A stretch of DNA of 64,000 nt from Novosphingobium decolorationis (GTDB lineage: Bacteria > Pseudomonadota > Alphaproteobacteria > Sphingomonadales > Sphingomonadaceae). The notes under the pieces were generated by a model, which ran no database searches, was not told the origin of the DNA, and saw only the letters and a list, made by a program, of their open reading frames with translations. The DNA lies in the NCBI RefSeq assembly GCF_018417475.1, contig NZ_CP054856.1, positions 3,999,001-4,063,000 on the forward strand, in the 5' to 3' direction. The translations under genes and the position numbers were made by a program. Of this stretch, positions 51,808 to 60,585 are shown one piece after another. Position 1 is the stretch's first letter, and every line of letters begins with the position of its first letter.

Positions 51808-52787
51808 CAGGAAAGGTGCTCCCGGACATAGGCCGCGGCGGCTCCGAAGAGGCCGGGCTGGGGATGGGTGATAAGCTTGACGGGAAGGTTTGCCATCATG
51901 TTGGCAAAGCGGCCCTTGGCGCAGAACTTCTCGGAGAAGCCGGACTTGAGGATGGTCTCGCGGATGCGGTAGCCAAGGCCGCCCGCGATGACGACGCCGC
52001 TGGCGCCCTGGGCCAGGGCGTAATCGCCTGCCGCCGCGCCCAGCGAAAGACAGAAGCGGTCAACCGCAGCGGCGGCCAGCGGGTCTTCCTTGGAATCAGA
52101 GGTGCCCGCCGTCCAGATCTCGATGTCGGTCTTGTCGACATGTGGGGTCTGCTGCATCGCGGCCAGGGTCTCGTAGATATCGACGATGGCGGGTCCCGAG
52201 ACCACGCGTTCGACCGAGACGCGGTTGTGGCGCTTGCGCAGCCGCGCCAGGATCGCATCGTCGATGAGGTCGAGCGGCGAGAAGTCGATGTGGCCGCCCT
52301 CGGTCGCCTGGACGTGGTAGCCCTTCACGCCGTCGCGCCAGACATGGGCGACGCCAAGGCCGGTGCCCGGCCCCAGAACACTGAGGGTTCCGCGCGGGGG
52401 CAGGGGGGAGTCGGGGCCTGCGAGGTGGATGAATTCGCTCTCATCGGCGCAGGCGACCGCGTGGCCCACGGCCTCGAAATCGTTGACGATGGTGAAGCTG
52501 GTGGCGCCGAGGCGCTCCTCGATCATGGCCGGGCGGATGATCCAGGGGTTGTTGGTGAACTTGATCACCTCGCCCCCGACCGGGCCGGCCACCGCGAAGG
52601 AGACGGCCTTGGGCAGGGTGCCCCCGTTCATCTGGGCAAAGGCCTGCCAGGCGAGCTGGAAGCTGCCGTGGTCCTTGGTGTGGAGCGTTGCCGGTTCACC
52701 CAGCGTGATCGCGCCATCGGCATCGACCGTGGCAATGGCAAAGCGGGCATGGGTTCCGCCGATGTCGACGGAGACAAGCTGGGTCAT
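51807..52787 (-). CDS. glk: Glucokinase
   Basis: Glk phosphorylates glucose to glucose 6-phosphate. Signatures: VSVDIGGTHARFA at the N-terminus, VNDFEAVGHAVA with the catalytic Asp, VLGPGTGLGVAHV, EGGHIDFSP and VVIAGGLGYR. The protein has 326 residues from ATG 52787; the open frame reaches 52862, inside edd. The position inside the zwf-edd-glk-eda cluster fits. Confidence 0.95.
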   Translation of the reverse strand: MTQLVSVDIGGTHARFAIATVDADGAITLGEPATLHTKDHGSFQLAWQAFAQMNGGTLPKAVSFAVAGPVGGEVIKFTNNPWIIRPAMIEERLGATSFTIVNDFEAVGHAVACADESEFIHLAGPDSPLPPRGTLSVLGPGTGLGVAHVWRDGVKGYHVQATEGGHIDFSPLDLIDDAILARLRKRHNRVSVERVVSGPAIVDIYETLAAMQQTPHVDKTDIEIWTAGTSDSKEDPLAAAAVDRFCLSLGAAAGDYALAQGASGVVIAGGLGYRIRETILKSGFSEKFCAKGRFANMMANLPVKLITHPQPGLFGAAAAYVREHLS

Positions 52788-52858
52788 CTCTCTCTCCGGT
52801 TGCCCGGCCATGCCGCTATTCGGCGCAGCTTCGGGCCGTGCGATGGTCCCGGCCGCGC

Positions 52859-54688
52859 TCACAGGCCGGCGACCTGGAGCATGGCCGAGCCGCCCTGTTC
52901 CGCGCCGCTGGCGGACAGGCGGAACATGGCGAAAAGCTCGCGGCCCATGCCCATCGCGGGCTTGGGCGCTTCAGCGGGCGCGCGGCTGGCAAGATCGGCG
53001 GTGGTCGAAAGCTCGCCCGTCTCGGCGCAGACCTTCACGATGTCGCCATCCTGGAGGTAGGCCAGCGGGCCCCAGTTGCCTTCGACATCCGCGAGCGCTT
53101 CGGGGGTGACGTGGATCGCGGCGGGGACCTTGCCCGAGGCGCCGGACATGCGCCCGTCCGTTACCAGCGCAACCTTGTAGCCACGATCCTGCAGGATGCC
53201 GAGCGGCGGGGTCAGCTTGTGCAGTTCGGGCATGCCGTTGGCGCGCGGGCCCTGGAAACGCACGACGACGACGACGTCGCGGTCGAGTTCGCCTGCCTTG
53301 AACGCGGCGGAGACCGCTTCCTGGGTTTCGAAGACACGGCAGGGCGCCTCGATCGTCCAGCGCTCCTTCTCGACCGCGCTGGTCTTGAAGGTGGCGCGCC
53401 CGATGTTGCCTTCGACAAGGCGCATGCCGCCATCGGGCTGGAACGGCTCTGCGACAGTGCGCAGCATGGTGTCATCGCCCGAGGTTTCGGGTGCGGGCTT
53501 CCAGGTGAGCTGGTCGCCGTCCATCGTGGGTTCGGTGGCGTAGGCGCGCATGCCGCCTTCCGCGATGGTCAGGACGTCCTCATGGGCAAGGCCAGCATCG
53601 AGCAGTTCGCGCACGACCCAGGCCATGCCGCCCGCGGCGTGGAAGTGGTTCACGTCGCCCGATCCGTTGGGGTAGACGCGGGTGAGGAGAGGGACGGCCG
53701 AGGACAGCTCGGAGAGGTCCTGCCAGTCGACAAGGATACCCGCCGCGCGCGCCATCGCGGGAATGTGGATGGCGTGGTTGGTCGAGCCGCCGGTGGCGAG
53801 GAGGCCCACCATGGCGTTGACGATGGCCTTTTCATCGACGACTTCGGCCATCGGGCGGTAGTCGTCGCCCTTGCGGCTCATGGCTGCGACACGGTGCGTG
53901 GCGGCACGGGTGACGGCCTGGCGCAGCGGCGTGTTGGGCGGCACGAAGGCGGCACCCGGCATGTGCAGGCCCATCATCTCCATCATCATCTGGTTGGAGT
54001 TGGCCGTGCCGTAGAAGGTGCAGGTGCCCGCCGAGTGGTAGCTGGCGCTTTCGCTGGCGAGCAGTTCCTCGCGGCCGACCTTGCCCTCGGCGTAGAGCTG
54101 ACGGGTCTTCTGCTTCTCCTTGTTGGAGATGCCGCTGGGCATGGGGCCGGACGGGATGAAGACGGCCGGGAGATGTCCGAAACGCAGCGCCCCGATGACG
54201 AGGCCCGGGACGATCTTGTCGCAGATGCCCAGCAAGGTCATGCCGTCGAACATCGCGTGGGAGAGCGCGACGGCGGTCGAGAGCGCGATGGTGTCGCGGC
54301 TGAAGAGCGAGAGCTCCATGCCATCGAAGCCTTGCGTAACGCCGTCGCACATGGCGGGCACGCCGCCTGCGACCTGCGCGGTCGCACCCACTTCACGGGC
54401 ATAGAGCTTCATCTGCTCGGGGTAGCGACCATAGGGCTGGTGGGCCGAGAGCATGTCGTTGAAGGCGGTGACAATGCCGATGTTGATCGTGCTCATCGCC
54501 GCGATCGCGCCCTTGTCCTCGCCGCTGGCGGCAAAGCCGTGGGCCAGGTTCGAGCAGGACAGGAACGAGCGGTCCGAGTGCTTTCCAGCTTCGCCGCGCA
54601 CCATCTCCAGGTACGCCGCGCGGCTTTCCTTTGAACGTTCGATGATGCGGTCGGTGACGCGGTCTACCACGGGGGCGAGGTGGGTCAT
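52859..54688 (-). CDS. edd: Phosphogluconate dehydratase
   Basis: Edd dehydrates 6-phosphogluconate to KDPG using a [4Fe-4S] cluster. Blocks: [45 protein letters not shown] with a cluster Cys, [35 protein letters not shown] (Cys), [13 protein letters not shown] and [16 protein letters not shown]. The protein has 609 residues, the normal size. It lies between zwf (117 bases upstream) and glk, with 71 bases before the glk start. Confidence 0.96.
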   Translation of the reverse strand: MTHLAPVVDRVTDRIIERSKESRAAYLEMVRGEAGKHSDRSFLSCSNLAHGFAASGEDKGAIAAMSTINIGIVTAFNDMLSAHQPYGRYPEQMKLYAREVGATAQVAGGVPAMCDGVTQGFDGMELSLFSRDTIALSTAVALSHAMFDGMTLLGICDKIVPGLVIGALRFGHLPAVFIPSGPMPSGISNKEKQKTRQLYAEGKVGREELLASESASYHSAGTCTFYGTANSNQMMMEMMGLHMPGAAFVPPNTPLRQAVTRAATHRVAAMSRKGDDYRPMAEVVDEKAIVNAMVGLLATGGSTNHAIHIPAMARAAGILVDWQDLSELSSAVPLLTRVYPNGSGDVNHFHAAGGMAWVVRELLDAGLAHEDVLTIAEGGMRAYATEPTMDGDQLTWKPAPETSGDDTMLRTVAEPFQPDGGMRLVEGNIGRATFKTSAVEKERWTIEAPCRVFETQEAVSAAFKAGELDRDVVVVVRFQGPRANGMPELHKLTPPLGILQDRGYKVALVTDGRMSGASGKVPAAIHVTPEALADVEGNWGPLAYLQDGDIVKVCAETGELSTTADLASRAPAEAPKPAMGMGRELFAMFRLSASGAEQGGSAMLQVAGL

Positions 54689-54805
54689 GGGTATTCTCCT
54701 GATCGCGCTTCACGCCGCCTGCCCGGCCGAGGGGGACGGCGCGTGCGCGTGCAATCTTCAAGTTTCCGGCCCGAAAGAAGGGCCGCGAGAGGTCGCAGGC
54801 CGGCC

Positions 54806-56248
54806 TTATTCGTGCCAGGTCACGCCGTCGCGCTCGGCAAGGGCGATGGCGGCGGACGGTCCCCAGCTTCCAGCCGTATAAGTCTTGGGCTCGATCCGGT
54901 GTTCCTCCCAGGTGGCGCGGATCGCGTCGATCCACTCCCACTGGGCTTCCACTTCGTCGCGGCGCACGAACAGGGTCTGGTCACCTTCGATCAGGTCGAG
55001 CCAGAGGCGTTCGTAGGCGATGCGCCGCTGCGGGCCGGCAAAGGCGTCGGGCATCGAGATGGCCAGCGGGATCGCGCGCAGGCCGAAGCCCTCACGGTCA
55101 AGCCCGGGCATCTTGGCCATGAGCGAGAGCGTGATGTTCTCGTCCGGCTGGAGCGAGATGACGAGGCGATTGGGCACCGTGCGCGCGCCGCGTCCCGAGA
55201 AGATCGAGTGGGGCACGTCGCGGAACTGGACGACGACCTCGGTCGTGCGCTTGGGCATGCGCTTGCCGGTGCGCATGTAGAAGGGCACGCCCTGCCAGCG
55301 CCAGTTGTCGATATGGGCCTTGATCGCGACGAAGGTCTCGGTGTCGGAAGGCTTGCCCAGTTCCTCGTCGTAGCCGGGGACGGCCTCGCCGTTGATGGCG
55401 CCTGCGCGGTACTGCCCGGTGACGGTTTCCTCGGCCTTGATCTGGCGCAGCGAGCGCAGGACCTTGACCTTTTCATCGCGCACCGTCGTTGCCTCGTAGG
55501 AGACGGGCGGCTCCATCGCGACGAGCGCGAGAAGCTGGAGCATGTGGTTCTGCACCATGTCGCGCAGCGCACCCGAATCGTCGTAGTACCCCACGCGTGA
55601 TTCCAGGCCCACGGTCTCGGAGACGGTGATCTGGACATGGTCGATGTGCGCTGCGTTCCACAGCGGCTCGAACATGAGGTTGGCAAAGCGCAGCGCGATC
55701 AGGTTCTGGACGGTTTCCTTGCCCAGATAGTGGTCGATGCGGAAGATGCGGTCCTCGGGGAAGGCCGAGGCAACGGCATCGTTGATGACCTTGCTGGAGG
55801 CAAGGTCGATGCCCAGCGGCTTTTCGAGCGCGATGCGCACGTTGGGGCCGGCCAGGCCGTTCTGCTCAAGGCCCCGGATCGTCGGCTCGAACAGGCTGGG
55901 CGCGGTCGAAAGAAAGATCGAGAGGCCCTGCTTGGGCTCGCCCACCTTGGCCGCGAGCGCCTTGTACCCTTCCGGGTCGTTCGCATCGAGCTGCTGGTAG
56001 AACAGGCGGTTGAGAAAGGTCGCCATGCCGCCACGGCGTTCGGGCGCGAGGAACTGCTCCAGCGATTCGCGCGCGAAGTTGCGAAACGCCTGGTCGTCCA
56101 TCTCGGAGCGCGCGGTGGCGATGATCTGGATATCGGGATCGAGCAGCCCTTCGGCATCCAGCGCGCAGAGCGAGGGCAGGAGCATTCGACGCGAAAGGTC
56201 GCCCGTCGCGCCGAACAGGAGGAGTCGATCGGAAGTGAATTTGGTCAC
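54806..56248 (-). CDS. zwf: Glucose-6-phosphate 1-dehydrogenase
   Basis: Zwf oxidises glucose 6-phosphate, making NADPH and the precursor for the Entner-Doudoroff route. Motifs: LLLFGATGDLSRRMLLPSL (NADP), IALEKPLGIDLASSK, the substrate-binding RIDHYLGKETVQNL, VGYYDDSGALRDMVQNHMLQ and VPFYMRTGKRM. It has 480 residues. GTG 56248 is chosen: GGAAAGG lies five bases upstream, and the upstream open frame to 56341 has no family features. It is the first gene of the minus-strand metabolic run. Confidence 0.96.
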   Translation of the reverse strand: MTKFTSDRLLLFGATGDLSRRMLLPSLCALDAEGLLDPDIQIIATARSEMDDQAFRNFARESLEQFLAPERRGGMATFLNRLFYQQLDANDPEGYKALAAKVGEPKQGLSIFLSTAPSLFEPTIRGLEQNGLAGPNVRIALEKPLGIDLASSKVINDAVASAFPEDRIFRIDHYLGKETVQNLIALRFANLMFEPLWNAAHIDHVQITVSETVGLESRVGYYDDSGALRDMVQNHMLQLLALVAMEPPVSYEATTVRDEKVKVLRSLRQIKAEETVTGQYRAGAINGEAVPGYDEELGKPSDTETFVAIKAHIDNWRWQGVPFYMRTGKRMPKRTTEVVVQFRDVPHSIFSGRGARTVPNRLVISLQPDENITLSLMAKMPGLDREGFGLRAIPLAISMPDAFAGPQRRIAYERLWLDLIEGDQTLFVRRDEVEAQWEWIDAIRATWEEHRIEPKTYTAGSWGPSAAIALAERDGVTWHE

Positions 56249-56586
56249 GTAAGCCTTTCCACCTGAGGCCGAGCTCCTCCTCCCGGCCATCGTGAATCTT
56301 GTGTCACGGCCTCTTTGGACCACGCGGGCGCAGCATATCAAGGGTATATGTCATCCGCTAGGCAGTTGCTCCGTTTTGAATGCAGCTTGCACCCCACGCG
56401 GGGCGCAGATGTGCAAGATGCATCGCACGGCCTTGCCGCTTGCCACAGGACTGTCGTCTTGCGCCTCTAGCAAGGCTTGCTGATCGTGTGGCGGCGTTGC
56501 ATGACGGAGTTTCCGCTGCAGCGCTGTTCGGGGGGTGAGAGCCCGGGCGCGGGAAGGCCCTTGGGGCAGGGGCGGGAAGCTGGTGG
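56249..56586. other. Divergent zwf / phoR promoter region
   Basis: 338 bases with no gene. The phoR frame is closed by a stop at 56536-56538, so phoR cannot extend into it. No Pho box was seen here, in contrast to the porin and pstS upstream regions. Both promoters must lie here, but I cannot place them. Confidence 0.5.
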
Positions 56587-57597
56587 ATGAAGATTGAGGA
56601 TACGCGATTGATGGTCATCGAAGGGGTGGATCTGCTGGAGCATCTCCAGACGCCGGCGGTCATGGTTGCGCGCGGGCAGGTGCGCTTTGCCAATTCGGCG
56701 GCGAAGGACCTGTTGGGCGCGCACATCGTCGGGCAGGACGTGCGCATTGCGATCCGCGACCCCAAGGCGGTCGCCGCGATCCTCAGCGAAACAGGCGGTA
56801 CGGCCCGGATCTCGGGGCTTTCCACCGGAGGCAGCGTGTGGGAAGTGGATTGCAAGGTGCTGCCAGGCGGCGACCGGATCGTCAGCCTTTACGACCTTTC
56901 CGAGCGGGTGAGCGTGGCCAAGTCGCACGCCGACTTCGTTGCCAACGCCAGTCACGAGCTGCGCACGCCGCTCGCCAACGTGATCGGCTACGTCGAAACA
57001 CTTATGAACCCCAAGGCAGGCGGCAACGAGGAACTGCGCGAACGCTTCCTTGGCACGATCCGCCACGAGGCGCAGCGCATGCAGGCGCTGATCTCGGACC
57101 TCATGTCGCTCTCGCGCATCGAGGCGGTCAAGCACGAGGTCCCTTCGGACAGCGTCGACATGGTCCAGCTCGCCCAGGAAGTTGCCGGGGAATTCCGGAG
57201 CAGCGCCACGATCGAGCTGGTCGTCAATGCCGAGCACGCGGTGATCGCGGGGGACAAGGGTCAATTGCTGCAGGTCCTGCGCAATCTCATCGACAACGCG
57301 CTCAAGTACGGCAAGGCCGATGGCACCGTGCACCTTTCGGTGGAGGTCGCGCGCACTGGCTGGGTGCTGGTCATGGTGCGCGACGAGGGTGAGGGCATTG
57401 CGCCCGAACACCTGCCCCGCGTGACCGAGCGTTTCTACCGCGCCGACAACAGCCGCAGCCGTGCGGCAGGCGGCACCGGGCTCGGACTTTCCATCGTCAA
57501 GCACATCGTCGAGCGTCATCGCGGCCGATTCGATATCGACAGCCGTCCTGGCGCGGGCACGACCGCGTCGCTGATGCTGCCGCTGCGCGAAAATTGA
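56587..57597 (+). CDS. phoR: PhoR-type phosphate-regulon sensor histidine kinase without a membrane segment
   Basis: 336 residues. The PAS domain starts almost immediately (LLEHLQTPAVMVARGQVRFANSAAKDLL), quoted in parts, followed by the H-box with His123 in FVANASHELRTPLANVIGYV, the N-box LRNLIDNALKYG, DEGEGIAPEHLPRVTERFYR and the G-box GGTGLGLSIVKHIVERH. The order and the neighbours (OprP porin, pst genes) point to PhoR. There is no transmembrane helix, which most PhoR proteins have. ATG 56587 is first after an in-frame stop at 56536, so a missed membrane segment is excluded. ATG 56611 is an alternative start. Confidence 0.88.
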   Translation: MKIEDTRLMVIEGVDLLEHLQTPAVMVARGQVRFANSAAKDLLGAHIVGQDVRIAIRDPKAVAAILSETGGTARISGLSTGGSVWEVDCKVLPGGDRIVSLYDLSERVSVAKSHADFVANASHELRTPLANVIGYVETLMNPKAGGNEELRERFLGTIRHEAQRMQALISDLMSLSRIEAVKHEVPSDSVDMVQLAQEVAGEFRSSATIELVVNAEHAVIAGDKGQLLQVLRNLIDNALKYGKADGTVHLSVEVARTGWVLVMVRDEGEGIAPEHLPRVTERFYRADNSRSRAAGGTGLGLSIVKHIVERHRGRFDIDSRPGAGTTASLMLPLREN

Positions 57598-57671
57598 TTT
57601 AAGTACGAAGACAAGCACTTGAGCATTTGAACGCGTCGTTGCTTCGGCGTTCGCCTCTCTGTTGCCGGTTC

Positions 57672-57700
57672 GTGTCATCAAAGTGACATTTGCTGGTCAT
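57672..57700 (+). promoter_or_regulatory. Pho box upstream of the porin gene
   Basis: Three heptamers at exact 11-base spacing: GTGTCAT-CAAA-GTGACAT-TTGC-TGGTCAT. Each resembles the PhoB half-site consensus CTGTCAT. It lies 50 bases before the start at 57750. PhoB binding and phosphate-starvation induction are inferred. Confidence 0.8.
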
Positions 57701-57749
57701 AGTGGCGTCGCCGGACAGACACATCGACGTTAGAAAATGAGGTCTCGGG

Positions 57750-59189
57750 TTGCGTTCAGTTCTTGGAATTTCGGCAGCGGCCGTAGCACTCGTGCTGGCT
57801 GGTGGTGCCCCTATCGACGCCTATGCCGCGGATGGCGCACAGGCAGGTGCGGATAGCGCCGTCGCGCGCGAACTTGCGGAGATGCGCGCGCAGATGGCCC
57901 GCATGGCCGCCCGCATCGCGGATCTGGAAGCCCAGGTCGCGCAAGCGCCCGCTGTGCCGGCGGCTGTTCCTGCCGCGGCTTCGGCACCTGCGCTCGCGGC
58001 CAGCGCCCCGGCAAGTCCTGCTCCTGCGGTAGCCGCCGCAGCGGCCCCCGCCAAGGCGGCCTCGCCCGACGTGAAGATCAAGTTCAAGGGCGGTCCCGAG
58101 GTCACGACCTCGGATGGCTGGGCTTTCAAGCTGGGCGGACGCCTCAACCTCGACGCGGGCTACATCGATGCGCCTGACAGTCTGGGGCCGAGCGACGGCT
58201 TCGGCAGCGAAGTGCGCCGCGCGCGTCTGCGCGTGACCGGCAAGATACCGGGCGGATTCGGCTACAAGTTCGAGACCGAGTTCGCACCCGGCGCGGCCGA
58301 CTTCACCGACGCCTACGTCAGCTACGAGGATGGCGGGCTCGAGATCATCGCGGGCCAGCACAACACCTTCCAGGGGCTGGAAGAGCTCTCGAGCAGCCTC
58401 AACACCTCGTTCATCGAACGCGCGGCCTATACCGACGCCTTCAACTTCGAGCGCCGCATCGGCATCTCGGCCCAGTACAGCACCGGCGACCTGCTGCTGC
58501 AGGGCGGCATCTTCTCGGACAATGCCGAGGATACGCCCAACAAGAACTTCAGCGTGGACACGCGCGTGGTCTATGCCCCGAAGATCGGCTCGGCCCAGGT
58601 GCACCTGGGTGGTTCGTACCACTACGCCAAGCTGCCCGAGCAGGGCTCGGCCGTGCGCTACCGCCAGCGTCCCTTCGAGCACTTCACCTCGACCCGCTAC
58701 ATCAACACCGGACTCTTCTCGGCCGACGCCGAGATTGGCTATGGTCTGGAGAGTGCGGTCATCGCCGGGCGTTTCCACGCGAGCGCGGAAGGCCACTGGC
58801 AGCACGTTTCGCGCCCGGTGGGCGATGCCGATCCGACCTTCTTCGGCGGGGCCATCGAAGTGGGCTACTTCCTCACCAAGGGGGATACCCGCGGCTACAA
58901 GCACGGCACCTTCGACCGCGTGAAGCCCGCGCGTCCGGTGGGCGAGGGCGGCTTCGGGGCGCTCCAGGTGAACTTGCGCTACGATTATCTCGACCTCACC
59001 GATGCGGGGATCGTGGGCGGCAGCCAGAAGGGCTATGAGGCTTCGCTGATCTGGACACAGACCGACTACACCCGCCTCATGCTCAACTACGCGCGCCTCG
59101 ATTACACCGATGCGTTCTATCAGACCGCGGACGGCAGCCGTTCCTACGGGGTGGATGTGATCGCGATGCGCGCGCAGGTCGACTTCTGA
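57750..59189 (+). CDS. oprP: Phosphate-selective outer-membrane porin (OprP/OprO-type)
   Basis: 479 residues. A signal peptide (SAAAVALVLAGGAPIDAYAADG) precedes a coiled-coil (LAEMRAQMARMAARIADLEAQ), an Ala/Pro linker, and a beta-barrel from about residue 115 with GWAFKLGGRLNLDAGYIDAP, RRARLRVTGKIPGGFGYKFETEF and DAYVSYEDGGLEII at the start. The C-terminus ends in Phe (MRAQVDF), as outer-membrane barrels do. Phosphate or other anions are the expected solutes. TTG 57750 is the start; the Pho box lies 50 bases upstream. Confidence 0.9.
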   Translation: MRSVLGISAAAVALVLAGGAPIDAYAADGAQAGADSAVARELAEMRAQMARMAARIADLEAQVAQAPAVPAAVPAAASAPALAASAPASPAPAVAAAAAPAKAASPDVKIKFKGGPEVTTSDGWAFKLGGRLNLDAGYIDAPDSLGPSDGFGSEVRRARLRVTGKIPGGFGYKFETEFAPGAADFTDAYVSYEDGGLEIIAGQHNTFQGLEELSSSLNTSFIERAAYTDAFNFERRIGISAQYSTGDLLLQGGIFSDNAEDTPNKNFSVDTRVVYAPKIGSAQVHLGGSYHYAKLPEQGSAVRYRQRPFEHFTSTRYINTGLFSADAEIGYGLESAVIAGRFHASAEGHWQHVSRPVGDADPTFFGGAIEVGYFLTKGDTRGYKHGTFDRVKPARPVGEGGFGALQVNLRYDYLDLTDAGIVGGSQKGYEASLIWTQTDYTRLMLNYARLDYTDAFYQTADGSRSYGVDVIAMRAQVDF

Positions 59190-59204
59190 TCCTGTACTGA
59201 CAAA

Positions 59205-59248
59205 CGGGAGGCGCGCGCAGGAGCGATCGGCACCGCCTGCGCCTCCCG
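59205..59248 (+). terminator. Terminator hairpin of the porin gene
   Basis: CGGGAGGCGC pairs with GCGCCTCCCG across 24 bases, 16 bases after the stop. It has no strong T run. The rest of the 330-base gap before pstS holds the Pho box and no other gene. Confidence 0.6.
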
Positions 59249-59443
59249 GGTCCTGACCTTGCGGGTTTTCCTGTCCAAAAGGAGGAGGAAATCCCGACCT
59301 TTGCGCGCCCGGTGCAGCTTGCATCGCTTCGGGGCACGCCCTAGACCCGCAGCGGGACGGCCAGCCCAGGAGGGGGTGGCCGCCTGCGCGGAAGACCAAC
59401 TTAGACCGAACCTGACACGACCTATTCCGGGCCCCGCCGAAGA

Positions 59444-59472
59444 ATGTCATGCTTTCGTCATGGAAGTGTCAT
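59444..59472 (+). promoter_or_regulatory. Pho box upstream of pstS
   Basis: Three heptamers at exact 11-base spacing: ATGTCAT-GCTT-TCGTCAT-GGAA-GTGTCAT. A candidate -10 (CAATAG) follows within about 10 bases, as in PhoB-dependent promoters, and the pstS start is 48 bases after the box. Confidence 0.85.
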
Positions 59473-59519
59473 TCAAGGCCAATAGGGGCGTCGGCACGTC
59501 CAGACCAAGGGATATCTTC

Positions 59520-60566
59520 ATGCGATCCATCAGTTCTCTCGTCCTCGCCGCGGCTTCGGTGTTCGCGCTCAGCGCCTGCGGTAGCTCGGGCGGCGGCGCC
59601 TCGGGCGCGCGCGACTACGTGACCGCCGTCGGCTCCTCGACGGTCTATCCCTTCGCGACCGCGGTCGCCGAGGACTTCGCCCGCAGCTCGGGCAGCAAGT
59701 CGCCGGTCATCGAATCGACCGGCACGGGCGCGGGCATGGAACTCTTCTGCCAGGGCGTCGGCTTCGACTTCCCCGATGTCGAGGACGCCTCGCGCCGGAT
59801 GAAGAAGTCCGAATACGAAACCTGCAAGGCCAACGGCGTCACCGAGATCATGGAGATCCAGGTCGGCATCGACGGCATCGCCTTTGCCGAGGCCAAGGAT
59901 GGCCCGGGCATGGCGCTGACGCCGGCCGATATCTACAAGGCGCTCGCCGCCAATCCGTTCGGCAAGCCCAACACCGCCAAGACCTGGAAGGACGTGAACC
60001 CGGCGCTGCCCGACATGCCCATCCTCGTCTACGGTCCGCCCTCGACCTCGGGCACGCGTGACGCGCTCAAGGAACTGATCCTGGAAGCGGGCTGCAAGAC
60101 CGACGCGGCGACCAAGGCGCTCAAGGACAGCGACAAGGACAAGTACGAGGCGACCTGCCACCAGATCCGCGAAGACGGCCCCTATGTCGATGCGGGCGAG
60201 AACGACAACCTGATCGTTCAGAAGATCTCGCAGAATTCGAAGGCCGTGGGTATCTTCGGCTACTCGTTCCTCGAAGAGAACGGCGACGTGCTCAAGGGCA
60301 TCCCGATGTCGGGCGTGACCCCGACCTACGCCTCGATCTCCGACTTCTCCTATCCCGGCGCACGTCCGCTTTACATCTACGTGAAGAAGCAGCACATGGC
60401 CCCGATCAAGGGCCTTGCCGACTACGTCGCCGCCTGGCCCAAGGCTTGGGGCCCCGACGGCATCCTCAAGAAGAAGGGCATGGTAATCTCGCCCGATGAC
60501 GTGCGCGAAAAGAACGCGAAGGTCATCGCCGAGGGCACGCTCCTCGACCCGAGCGAACTGAAGTAA
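59520..60566 (+). CDS. pstS: Phosphate ABC transporter substrate-binding protein PstS
   Basis: 348 residues. Lipobox-like signal (AAASVFALSACGSSGGG) predicts membrane anchoring via the Cys. The body has the phosphate-binding fold: VGSSTVYPFATAVAEDFAR, IESTGTGAGMELFCQGVG, YGPPSTSGTRDALKELILEAG, and QKISQNSKAVGIFGYSFLEENG (in parts). Ser and Thr of SSTVYPF and STGTG are the phosphate contacts in the family. Start of the pstSCAB-phoU operon, driven by the Pho box 48 bases upstream. Confidence 0.95.
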   Translation: MRSISSLVLAAASVFALSACGSSGGGASGARDYVTAVGSSTVYPFATAVAEDFARSSGSKSPVIESTGTGAGMELFCQGVGFDFPDVEDASRRMKKSEYETCKANGVTEIMEIQVGIDGIAFAEAKDGPGMALTPADIYKALAANPFGKPNTAKTWKDVNPALPDMPILVYGPPSTSGTRDALKELILEAGCKTDAATKALKDSDKDKYEATCHQIREDGPYVDAGENDNLIVQKISQNSKAVGIFGYSFLEENGDVLKGIPMSGVTPTYASISDFSYPGARPLYIYVKKQHMAPIKGLADYVAAWPKAWGPDGILKKKGMVISPDDVREKNAKVIAEGTLLDPSELK

Positions 60567-60585
60567 GAAGGACCGGCTGCCGGCC

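Noticed and set aside
52838..54634. 598-codon open frame on the plus strand
   Set aside because: Antisense to edd, whose iron-sulfur motifs are complete.
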